Positions 6,454-11,630 of a DNA stretch of 11,630 bases are shown here, one piece after another. The notes beneath the pieces were generated by a model, which did no database searches, was not told the origin of the DNA, and worked only from the letters and a program-made list of their open reading frames with translations. The stretch comes from Acidobacteriota bacterium. Its GTDB lineage: Bacteria > Acidobacteriota > UBA6911 > JACQSX01. Location: contig JACQGG010000039.1 of NCBI GenBank assembly GCA_016199665.1, positions 1 to 11,630 of the forward strand, in the 5' to 3' direction. The first letter of the stretch is position 1. The number at the start of each line of letters is the position of its first letter. A program made the translations under genes and the position numbers.

Positions 6454-7248
6454 CTAGAAGAACCTGATGTCGTGCAAAATGCCCATTGCCACCAGCCGCA
6501 CGTAAACGTCGGTGAGGGCCACGCCGAACAGGCTGATCCACGCGTAGAACATGTGATGCTCGTTAAACCGGGAAACAAGACGCCAGATCCGGTATCGGCC
6601 CGGCGCTTTGGAGAATACGTCCAGACGCCCGCCGCACAGATGACGGCAGGAATGGCAGGAGATCGAGTAAAGTGACAACAGCGCGGCATTTGCAGTCAAC
6701 ACCAGCGTCCCCATCCCCACGCCGAATCCGTCATCAAAACGGAACGCCAGCGCGGCATCCCACCAGAGGAAGGCCAGAACCAGCGTGGCCAGGTAGAAGA
6801 AGTAGCGGTGAATGTTTTGCAGAACCAGCGGAAACGCGGTCTCTCCGGAATACCCCGACCTTGCGTCGCGTACCGCGCAGCCGGGCGGCGCCCACCAGAA
6901 CGATCGATAATACGCCTTTCGATAATAGTAACAAGTGAGGCGAAACCCGGCCGGAATCCAGAGAATGAGAAAGGCGGGCGACAAGTTCCACCAGGAGCCG
7001 ATCAAGGGAAGGCTGACATGTTCCCCGCAGTTGGCGCTCAGGCAGGGAGAGTAAAAGGGAGAAAGGTACGGGCCGGCATGGGCATAATCGAAAGGCTGGA
7101 ATGCAACCCAGGTGGCGTAGACCACAAAGCCTCCCAGAACCAAGGCGGTCAGCAGCGCCTCCACCCACCACGGGTCCCGGCGGAGCGTCCTCGCCACAGT
7201 AGCCGGTCCGTAATACTGCTGCTCCCCAAATGTGCCGTTTGAATTCAT
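6454..7248 (-). CDS. sdhC: Succinate dehydrogenase membrane anchor subunit with Cys/His motif
   Basis: 264 aa with about five membrane segments (roughly residues 30-50, 87-107, 148-167, 178-197 and 232-255). It anchors SdhAB and forms the quinone site. There is one anchor gene only, with no sdhD beside it. YYYRKAYYRSFWWAPPGCAV, NIHRYFFYLA (H147) and FNEHHMFYAW (H231, H232) match the single large anchor of mycobacterial Sdh1-type complexes. At the end of the fourth segment lies SISCHSCRHLCGG (C198, H199, C201, H203, C205), a Cys/His cluster recalling the membrane-embedded Rieske-type [2Fe-2S] site reported for that enzyme. The start has AAGGAAGG upstream and is the first gene of the operon. 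The family is firm; which residues bind a cluster or haem is inference. Confidence 0.9.
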   Translation of the reverse strand: MNSNGTFGEQQYYGPATVARTLRRDPWWVEALLTALVLGGFVVYATWVAFQPFDYAHAGPYLSPFYSPCLSANCGEHVSLPLIGSWWNLSPAFLILWIPAGFRLTCYYYRKAYYRSFWWAPPGCAVRDARSGYSGETAFPLVLQNIHRYFFYLATLVLAFLWWDAALAFRFDDGFGVGMGTLVLTANAALLSLYSISCHSCRHLCGGRLDVFSKAPGRYRIWRLVSRFNEHHMFYAWISLFGVALTDVYVRLVAMGILHDIRFF

Positions 7249-7325
7249 GCTTCCTTCCTTAATTAAGAATCAAGGCAGTTGAATCAAAAACAGAGGCAAA
7301 ACATGCCGTCGACCGCCAGACCGGC

Positions 7326-7354
7326 ATTTTACCGAGGGTCATCGGGAAATCCAA
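7326..7354 (-). promoter_or_regulatory. Putative sdhC promoter
   Basis: On the minus strand TTGGAT (7354-7349) and TAAAAT (7331-7326) are separated by exactly 17 bases, four and five matches to the sigma-70-type consensus. The message would start near 7319 with a leader of about 70 bases before the sdhC ATG at 7248. Confidence 0.5.
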
Positions 7355-7518
7355 AATTAGAAATACCGAAAACTAAGATTAGCGCCGGCCTCCTGCCGCT
7401 GGAAACAAGTCTCACCGGGCGCCGTGCGAAACGGGGGGAGCTTGTGCCAGGGCGACGTGGATCTGGTAAGATTCGCTTCTTTCCGGCCGCACCCGGATCG
7501 ACGGGCGGCGGCTGAGGT

Positions 7519-7591
7519 TTCGAAGAGCTGTGGAAAAATAGCGGCCTGCGTGCGTGAGGGGCAGATCACCCCGGCGAAAAGGCTCTTCGAA
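7519..7591. repeat. Inverted repeat with TTCGAA cores upstream of sucC
   Basis: TTCGAAGAGC (7519-7528) is the exact reverse complement of GCTCTTCGAA (7582-7591), 53 bases apart. A further TTCGAA follows at 7595-7600, three bases after the second arm and just above the sucC promoter. The arrangement suits paired operator sites for a dimeric regulator; this is inference. Confidence 0.55.
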
Positions 7592-7623
7592 TTTTTCGAA
7601 CTCTGAGCGGCGGAAAAACGCGC

Positions 7624-7629
7624 TACAAT
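7624..7629 (+). promoter_or_regulatory. Putative sucC -10 box
   Basis: TACAAT lies 22 bases before the sucC ATG, leaving a leader of about 15 bases that contains GGAGGAG. The base positions expected for a -35 (about 7601-7606, CTCTGA) are poor, so transcription may need an activator, perhaps at the adjacent TTCGAA sites. Confidence 0.4.
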
Positions 7630-7650
7630 CGCGGCCGAGCCTGGAGGAGC

Positions 7651-8814
7651 ATGAAGATTCACGAGTATCAGAGCAAGAACATACTTCGCGAATTCGGAGT
7701 GAGTGTTCCCCGCGGCGCCGTTGCCTATAACGCCGACGAGGTTTATGAAATCGCGCAGCGCCTGGGCGCGGTGGTTGCCGTCAAAGCGCAGATCCACGCA
7801 GGCGGCCGGGGTAAAGGCGGCGGCGTCCAGATTGCCGGGAGCGCCGAAGAGGCCGAGCGTATCGCCCGGCGCATGCTGGGGATGAAGCTGGTCACTCACC
7901 AGACCGGCCCGCAGGGGAAAGAGGTCCAGCGGATCCTGGTGGAAGAAGGCTTAAACATCAGCAAGGAATACTACCTCGGCATCGTGATCGATCGTTCTTC
8001 GCAGCAGGCCGTGTACATGGCCAGCGCCGAGGGCGGCGTAGATATCGAAGAAGTTGCGGCGGTAACTCCGGAGAGAATAATCAAGGAGTTTATCAATCCG
8101 GTCACCGGGTTTGCCGGTTATCAGGCTCGCAAGCTTGCCTTTGGCATCGGGATTCCGGATGCGTCGGTCGGCAAAGCAGTCCGGCTCATGACCGGCCTGT
8201 ATCGCGCCTTTGAAGAGAAAGACGCGTCGCTCGCTGAAATCAACCCTCTGGTCCTGACCGCTGAGGGGGAAGTCGTTGCCCTGGATGCGAAGATGAACTT
8301 TGACGACAACGCACTGTATCGTCATCGGGAGATCCTGGAATTGCGAGATTTCTCCGAGGAAGATCCGCTGGAGATCCGCGCTTCGCGGTTTGGGCTGAAC
8401 TACATCAAGCTGGACGGCACGGTGGGCTGCATGGTCAACGGCGCGGGACTGGCAATGGCCACCATGGACATCATCAAATATGCGGGGGGAAATCCCGCCA
8501 ATTTTCTCGATGTGGGAGGGGGCGCCAGCCGCGATCAGGTGAGGAATGCGTTTCAGATCCTGCTGTCTGACCCGAATGTGAAGGCGGTGCTGGTCAATAT
8601 CTTTGGCGGCATTATGCGCTGCGACATTGTTGCCGCAGGTGTTGTGGAGGCCGTCAAGGCCGTCGGGGCCAATGTCCCGGTCGTGGTGCGGCTGGAAGGA
8701 ACCAATGTGGAGAACGGTCGCGACATTCTGAGGCAATCCGGCTTGAATTTCACAGTCGCGGAGGGAATGAAGGAGGCAGCGGAAAAGGCGGTCCAGCTTG
8801 CCGCACGGGAGTGA
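7651..8814 (+). CDS. sucC: Succinyl-CoA synthetase beta subunit
   Basis: 387 aa, the usual length. With SucD it converts succinyl-CoA, ADP (or GDP) and phosphate into succinate, CoA and a nucleoside triphosphate. The ATP-grasp domain opens with MKIHEYQSKNILREFGV and shows VAVKAQIHAGGRGKGGGV (42-59; K45 and the glycine-rich loop bind nucleotide), EINPL (196-200) and LDAKMNFDDNAL (211-222), with N198 and D212 in the metal-binding positions. The C-terminal ligase domain has VGCMVNGAGLAMATMD (258-273), FLDVGGGAS and NIFGGIMRCD. The ribosome-binding site GGAGGAG is directly before the ATG. I cannot decide ATP or GTP preference from sequence. It is first in a sucC-sucD-ndk group transcribed away from sdh. 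Confidence 0.97.
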   Translation: MKIHEYQSKNILREFGVSVPRGAVAYNADEVYEIAQRLGAVVAVKAQIHAGGRGKGGGVQIAGSAEEAERIARRMLGMKLVTHQTGPQGKEVQRILVEEGLNISKEYYLGIVIDRSSQQAVYMASAEGGVDIEEVAAVTPERIIKEFINPVTGFAGYQARKLAFGIGIPDASVGKAVRLMTGLYRAFEEKDASLAEINPLVLTAEGEVVALDAKMNFDDNALYRHREILELRDFSEEDPLEIRASRFGLNYIKLDGTVGCMVNGAGLAMATMDIIKYAGGNPANFLDVGGGASRDQVRNAFQILLSDPNVKAVLVNIFGGIMRCDIVAAGVVEAVKAVGANVPVVVRLEGTNVENGRDILRQSGLNFTVAEGMKEAAEKAVQLAARE

Positions 8815-8863
8815 GTCAGTAGGCGGTCGGCGGCAGTCTGCGGCGGAAGGCAGAAGGCGGAAG
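8815..8863 (+). repeat. Degenerate heptamer array after sucC
   Basis: Directly after the sucC stop the sequence can be cut into seven-base units: GTCAGTA, GGCGGTC, GGCGGCA, GTCTGCG, GCGGAAG, GCAGAAG, GCGGAAG. The last three are near-identical. The array is in the 171-bp gap between sucC and sucD. Confidence 0.55.
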
Positions 8864-8936
8864 GCGCTCCGTTACCCGCCGATCGCGGTTGAATCAGCGA
8901 CCGAGGGTGTGAATGGGTTGTCACGGGCCAGTCGTC

Positions 8937-8960
8937 GTGTCAGTTGTCAGTAGTAATCAG
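8937..8960 (-). repeat. Short CTGACAA-type heptamer run before sucD
   Basis: On the plus strand GTGTCAG and TTGTCAG are adjacent (8937-8950), followed by TAATCAG (8954-8960) after three extra bases. The reverse complement gives CTGACAA and CTGACAC, the same family as the larger array in the sucD-ndk gap but in the opposite orientation. Confidence 0.55.
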
Positions 8961-8985
8961 GAGTTGATGGTGAGGCGCATCAGAC

Positions 8986-9855
8986 ATGTCCATCCTGGTT
9001 GATGAACATACGCGCCTCCTGGTCCAGGGCATAACGGGCCGGGAAGGGACGTTTCACACGCAGCAATGTGTGGCTTACGGCACTCGGGTTGTGGCTGGAG
9101 TGACTCCCGGCAAAGGAGGCCAGAAACACGAGGGAATTCCGGTTTTCAACACCGTGTCCGACGCGGTCAGGGAAACGCAGGCGAATGCCAGCGTCATTTT
9201 TGTCCCGCCGCCTTTTGCCGCCGACGCGATCATGGAGGCAGTCGACGCTGGATTGCCGCTGGTGGTCTGCATTACTGAAGGGATCCCCGTTTTTGACATG
9301 ATTCGCGTTCGCAAGGCGATGATGGGAAGAAACAGCCGGCTGATTGGCCCCAACTGCCCGGGCGTGATTTCGCCAGGGAAGTGCAAGATCGGCATCATGC
9401 CCGGGCATATTCACAAGCCGGGGCGGGTGGGAGTGATCAGCCGGAGTGGAACGCTGACTTATGAAGCCGTGGATCAGCTTTCTCGATTGGGCATCGGGCA
9501 GAGCTCCTGCATCGGCATCGGCGGCGATCCCATTAACGGCACCAGCTTCATCGACGCGCTGAAGCTCTTCCAGCAGGATCCCGACACGGATGCGGTGGTG
9601 ATGATCGGCGAAATCGGCGGTTCAGCGGAGGAGGAAGCGGCAGAATTTATTCGCAAAGAATTCAAACGGCCGGTCGTGGGATTCATTGCCGGCCAGACGG
9701 CTCCCCCCGGCCGCCGCATGGGACATGCGGGAGCGATTATTGCCGGTTCCCAGGGAACGGCCGAAGGGAAGATCAGCGCGATGCGAAAAGCCGGGATCAC
9801 CGTGGTGGAGAGTCCCGCCGAGATTGGCGCAGCGGTCAAGAGGATCCGGCAATAG
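8986..9855 (+). CDS. sucD: Succinyl-CoA synthetase alpha subunit
   Basis: 289 aa, normal length. SucD binds CoA and carries the histidine that is phosphorylated during catalysis. MSILVDEHTRLLVQGITGREG opens the CoA-binding Rossmann domain, GPNCPG has C124 at the conserved CoA-domain cysteine position, and RRMGHAGAIIAG gives the active-site H247. The start is fixed: a TGA lies in frame at 8971-8973 and the first residues match the family; GGTGAGG, about ten bases upstream, is a rather distant ribosome-binding site. It is 171 bases downstream of sucC, a larger gap than usual for this tightly coupled pair, and the gap is partly filled by heptamer repeats. SucC and SucD together form the full enzyme, so the two are probably still co-transcribed. 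Confidence 0.97.
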   Translation: MSILVDEHTRLLVQGITGREGTFHTQQCVAYGTRVVAGVTPGKGGQKHEGIPVFNTVSDAVRETQANASVIFVPPPFAADAIMEAVDAGLPLVVCITEGIPVFDMIRVRKAMMGRNSRLIGPNCPGVISPGKCKIGIMPGHIHKPGRVGVISRSGTLTYEAVDQLSRLGIGQSSCIGIGGDPINGTSFIDALKLFQQDPDTDAVVMIGEIGGSAEEEAAEFIRKEFKRPVVGFIAGQTAPPGRRMGHAGAIIAGSQGTAEGKISAMRKAGITVVESPAEIGAAVKRIRQ

Positions 9856-9866
9856 GGCGGGGGATT

Positions 9867-9950
9867 CTGACAACGGATAACTGACAATGGACAACCATTA
9901 GCTGATACCTGACGGCTGAGAGCTGACAGCTGATGGCTGACGGCTATCAG
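9867..9950 (+). repeat. Twelve-unit heptamer array (CTGACRR) between sucD and ndk
   Basis: Starting at 9867 the sequence keeps a strict seven-base period for 84 bases: CTGACAA, CGGATAA, CTGACAA, TGGACAA, CCATTAG, CTGATAC, CTGACGG, CTGAGAG, CTGACAG, CTGATGG, CTGACGG, CTATCAG. Eight of the twelve units begin CTGA. The array ends about eleven bases before the ndk start and fills almost the whole 106-bp gap. It resembles the short tandemly repeated heptamers described in cyanobacterial genomes, though the consensus is its own. Confidence 0.85.
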
Positions 9951-9961
9951 CAAGGACCGAC

Positions 9962-10387
9962 ATGGAACGCACTCTTGCCATCATCAAACCGGATGCGGTA
10001 GGCGCCGGCAACGTGGGAAACATTCTCAGCCGGCTGCAGAAGGAGGGATTTCGCATCGTCCATATGAAATGGATTCATCTGAACCAGGCGCAGGCCGAAG
10101 GCTTTTACCAGGTGCATCGGATGCGCCCCTTCTTTTCCAGCCTGGTGAAATTCATGACCGAGGGACCGGTGGTCGTTCTGGCGCTCGAGAAGGAGAATGC
10201 CATCGCGGACCTGCGCAAGGTCATGGGCGCAACCGATCCCGCCAAGGCGGAGCCGGGGACCCTCCGGAGAGATTACGCCGCCAGCATCGAGCGCAACGCC
10301 ATCCATGGCAGTGATTCGGCGCAATCGGCGGACTACGAGATCGCCTATTTTTTCAGTACAATAGAATTGAGTGGTCGGTCAGGCTGA
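9962..10387 (+). CDS. ndk: Nucleoside diphosphate kinase
   Basis: 141 aa. It transfers the terminal phosphate from ATP to other NDPs through a phosphohistidine. MERTLAIIKPDAV contains the conserved K9; R85 and R102 are in place; NAIHGSDS carries the catalytic H115 with N112. FMTEGPVVVLALE and ATDPAKAEPGTLRRDYA are family hallmarks. The length is typical, with about five extra residues after the usual end. AAGGA stands a few bases before the ATG. The position after sucCD is meaningful: Ndk can redistribute the nucleoside triphosphate made by succinyl-CoA synthetase, and a physical association of the two enzymes has been reported in Pseudomonas. Co-transcription is inferred from strand and spacing (106 bases, almost all heptamer repeat). 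Confidence 0.97.
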   Translation: MERTLAIIKPDAVGAGNVGNILSRLQKEGFRIVHMKWIHLNQAQAEGFYQVHRMRPFFSSLVKFMTEGPVVVLALEKENAIADLRKVMGATDPAKAEPGTLRRDYAASIERNAIHGSDSAQSADYEIAYFFSTIELSGRSG

Positions 10388-10472
10388 CGCCCGACCGGCT
10401 GGGCGGGCCGACCGCCGACGGAGGACAATGCCTCTGCGGACGCTCTGCGCCCGCGAAGTCTCGGCGGTGAGC

Positions 10473-10491
10473 GCAAAAATGTGATTTTTGC
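10473..10491 (+). repeat. Hairpin GCAAAAAT/ATTTTTGC
   Basis: Eight perfect base pairs (10473-10480 with 10484-10491) around a GTG loop. It is the first of a chain of A/T-rich hairpins after ndk. Confidence 0.7.
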
Positions 10492-10508
10492 AGCGGAAAG
10501 GAGCTACG

Positions 10509-10536
10509 CTTTTTCGCAGACTGGGCTGCGAAAAAG
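10509..10536 (+). repeat. Hairpin CTTTTTCGCAG/CTGCGAAAAAG
   Basis: Eleven perfect pairs (10509-10519 with 10526-10536) around a six-base loop. Its right arm is also the left part of the next hairpin (10529-10559), so the two cannot form at the same time. Confidence 0.75.
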
Positions 10537-10559
10537 TCGCCCCTTCGGCGATTTTTTCG
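10529..10559 (+). terminator. Intrinsic-terminator-like hairpin after ndk
   Basis: TCGCC (10537-10541) pairs with GGCGA (10547-10551) around CCTTC, followed directly by six T (10552-10557). The T-run can also pair with the A-run at 10531-10535, giving a 13-pair stem from 10529 to 10559 with one G-T pair. A-run plus T-run means it could stop transcription in both directions. It lies about 140 bases after the ndk stop. Confidence 0.6.
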
Positions 10560-10579
10560 ACTCCAGGTTCCGGTCTTTC

Positions 10580-10605
10580 AACATCGACAAAATTTTGTCG
10601 ATGTT
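10580..10605. repeat. Perfect 26-bp palindrome
   Basis: Arms AACATCGACAAAA (10580-10592) and its exact reverse complement (10593-10605) meet without a spacer. Pairing stops at 10579/10606. No T-run follows. It may be an operator for a dimeric protein or part of the structured region around it. Confidence 0.85.
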
Positions 10606-10619
10606 ATTGCCCTAAGCGC

Positions 10620-10682
10620 CTAACCCAAGGTCGCCACCCGACCGGGGTCGCCAGGGGGCGGAGCGGAATTTCAATGGGTTAG
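10620..10682 (+). repeat. Long-range inverted repeat CTAACCCA/TGGGTTAG
   Basis: CTAACCCA (10620-10627) is the reverse complement of TGGGTTAG (10675-10682). The 47 bases between hold a small hairpin, GGTCG (10629-10633) with CGACC (10639-10643). Flanking GCGC on both sides suggests a longer imperfect stem. Confidence 0.55.
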
Positions 10683-10704
10683 CGCGCCGCTTGCCGGGGC
10701 GCGC
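10682..10704 (+). repeat. GC-rich hairpin upstream of the DUF2905 gene
   Basis: GCGCGCC (10682-10688) pairs with GGCGCGC (10698-10704) across a nine-base loop, ending 30 bases before the next start codon. It shares one base with the preceding inverted repeat and could affect leader folding. Confidence 0.5.
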
Positions 10705-10734
10705 GGTTCTCCGGCGAAGCTGAGCGGTGAAGAC

Positions 10735-10950
10735 ATGCATCCTGCCAAACTGCTAATGCTGTCGGGACTCCTTCTTCTGGTGATGGGTGCGCTATGGTAT
10801 TTCGCCGGGTGGGGCCCCTTGTCGCGGCTGGGGCGTTTGCCCGGCGACTTCAGCATTCGGCGCGGCAACTGGAGTGTTTACTTTCCTATTACGACCTCAA
10901 TCCTGGTGAGCATTCTGCTGACGCTGTTGCTCTATCTGTTTCGCCGCTGA
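10735..10950 (+). CDS. DUF2905 family small membrane protein
   Basis: 71 aa. Two hydrophobic helices (about residues 6-25, LLMLSGLLLLVMGALWYFAG, and 49-68, PITTSILVSILLTLLLYLF) surround a short loop with the family signature GRLPGDFSIRRGNWSVYFP. DUF2905 proteins are two-helix inner-membrane proteins of unknown function found in many phyla and of just this length. The ribosome-binding site is weak (AGCGGTGAAG before the ATG). It is followed after three bases by the TTG start of the methyltransferase gene in the same frame, so the two are probably translated as a coupled pair. No function can be assigned from sequence; only the family call is firm. Confidence 0.88.
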   Translation: MHPAKLLMLSGLLLLVMGALWYFAGWGPLSRLGRLPGDFSIRRGNWSVYFPITTSILVSILLTLLLYLFRR

Positions 10951-10953
10951 TCC

Positions 10954-11630
10954 TTGGCCCGCATCGCTGATCTCTTCCCGGAGTGTTGTGAGAGCCCCGC
11001 CGGCATCCGATTCGACCTCTTTGTAGATCGGGTCCTGAATCATCCGCGGCACGGCTACTATTCCCAGGACAATTTCACGTTCGGCAAGCTGGGCGACTTC
11101 TATACTTCACCGCACGTTCATTTTTTCTTTGCCGAAGTTCTTGCCGAACAGTTCCTCCAGGTCTGGGAGGCGCTGGGCTGTCCGGAGACTTTCAGTCTGC
11201 TGGAGATGGGACCGGGTGACGGAGCGCTCCCGTTCCAGATCCTGAGCTCTATGGAACGTCGCTTTCCGGCCTTTTATCGAACTGTTGAATACCTGGGACT
11301 CGAGGCAAGCCCGCGGTTGTGCCGGCGGCTGCGCCGGAAGTTGTCCCGCTTTCCTTCGGCCCGGATTTTGTGTGAATCTTACAAATCGGCGCGCGTTGAA
11401 CCGTTTTCAGGCTGCGTCTTTTCCAATGAGTTCCTGGATGCTTTGCCTTTTCGCCGCCTTCGAAAGGAAGCCGGCGGCTGGCAGGAGTGGTTTGTCCGCC
11501 TGCTGCCGCAGAGAGTAGAGGGCTACTGGAAGCCGGTGCAGTGGCCGCCCGAGGGAACGGAAGAAATCCCGGAGGGCGCCATTTTGGAATGGCGCGAGGC
11601 TTTTGATGAGTTCTACCGTTTCGCGTCGGC
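10954..11630 (+). CDS. MidA/NDUFAF7-type SAM-dependent methyltransferase (5' part, runs off right edge)
   Basis: 225 codons are open to the window edge. The only plausible start is TTG 10954-10956 (LARIADLFPE...): it is three bases after the DUF2905 stop, and the family N-terminus (IRFDLFVDRVLNHPRHGYYS) begins soon after, with no ATG or GTG in frame before it. GDFYTSPHVHFFF (48-60) is the family's second hallmark, LLEMGPGDGAL (82-92) is the SAM-binding glycine motif, and FSNEFLDALPF (156-166) is the conserved acidic motif after it. The human and Dictyostelium homologue (NDUFAF7/MidA) methylates an arginine of a complex I subunit; the bacterial role is not established. Full proteins are about 350-400 aa, so roughly half is present. 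No clear ribosome-binding site is visible, which suggests translational coupling to the upstream gene. Confidence 0.88.
   Translation, partial: MARIADLFPECCESPAGIRFDLFVDRVLNHPRHGYYSQDNFTFGKLGDFYTSPHVHFFFAEVLAEQFLQVWEALGCPETFSLLEMGPGDGALPFQILSSMERRFPAFYRTVEYLGLEASPRLCRRLRRKLSRFPSARILCESYKSARVEPFSGCVFSNEFLDALPFRRLRKEAGGWQEWFVRLLPQRVEGYWKPVQWPPEGTEEIPEGAILEWREAFDEFYRFAS

Larger units (their letters stand above)
7249..7650. other. Divergent regulatory region between sdh and suc operons
   Basis: 402 bp without a supported gene. It holds a good promoter for sdhC on the minus strand (7326-7354), a -10 for sucC (7624-7629), a 10-base inverted repeat and three copies of TTCGAA (7519-7524, 7586-7591, 7595-7600) close to the sucC promoter. 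Both outgoing operons encode TCA-cycle enzymes, so joint control from here is plausible. Confidence 0.6.
10388..10734. other. Structured 347-bp intergenic region after ndk
   Basis: No protein-coding signal that I can support. Inverted repeats are dense: GGTCGG (10373-10378) with CCGACC copies at 10391-10396 and 10408-10413, a hairpin at 10473-10491, two competing hairpins at 10509-10559, a 26-bp palindrome at 10580-10605, CTAACCCA/TGGGTTAG at 10620-10682, GGTCG/CGACC inside it (10629-10643), and GCGCGCC/GGCGCGC at 10682-10704. It could be a structured RNA, an extended terminator region, or a dispersed palindromic element. Confidence 0.6.

Noticed and set aside
4798..6675. Very long open frame on the plus strand (625 codons)
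   Set aside because: It is antisense to sdhA and part of sdhC, shows no family motif, and is explained by GC-rich codon bias of the real genes.
7442..7472. Second promoter candidate TTGTGC with TAAGAT upstream of sucC
   Set aside because: The spacer is 19 bases and the -35 match is poor; the TACAAT closer to sucC is preferred.
7951..8736. 261-codon minus-strand open frame
   Set aside because: Antisense shadow of sucC; no recognisable domain and no ribosome-binding site.
9867..9950. Heptamer array considered as a CRISPR array
   Set aside because: Units are seven bases with no spacers of 25-40 bases and no cas genes nearby.

Overview
The window most resembles a GC-rich Gram-negative environmental bacterium, probably Acidobacteriota. 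The reasons are the mycobacterial-Sdh1-like succinate dehydrogenase, the sucC-sucD-ndk order, and heptamer repeats between genes. This is an inference from gene content and style; no ribosomal or other taxonomic marker is present.

Left part (about 1-2430) is accessory DNA with decayed mobile material. It holds the 5' part of a DUF433 antitoxin-type gene running off the left edge (minus), a tyrosine recombinase broken by a large internal deletion plus frame change (324-1015, minus), a perfect 34-bp palindrome upstream of that recombinase, a weak transposase-like remnant (about 1412-1600), and a two-gene HEPN/nucleotidyltransferase toxin-antitoxin-type module (1710-2430, plus) that may be read from a nearly leaderless mRNA.

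Middle part (2593-7248, minus) is an sdhC-sdhA-sdhB operon with almost no space between genes. Its membrane subunit carries a CHSCRH-type Cys/His motif recalling the membrane-embedded Rieske cluster described for mycobacterial Sdh1. Downstream lies an exported LolA-fold-like protein of unknown role.

Right part (7651-11630, plus) starts divergently from sdh across a 402-bp regulatory region. It contains sucC, sucD and ndk, a 347-bp intergenic region full of hairpins (including two competing hairpins and a 26-bp perfect palindrome), a DUF2905 membrane protein, and the 5' part of a MidA-type methyltransferase with a TTG start that runs off the right edge. Succinyl-CoA synthetase makes succinate from succinyl-CoA, succinate dehydrogenase oxidises it to fumarate, and Ndk balances the nucleoside triphosphates formed, so the sdh and suc units are consecutive TCA-cycle steps placed back to back.

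The least explained features are the heptad arrays in the sucC/sucD and sucD/ndk gaps, the structured region after ndk, and the palindrome beside the collapsed recombinase. I see no CRISPR array, tRNA or rRNA.
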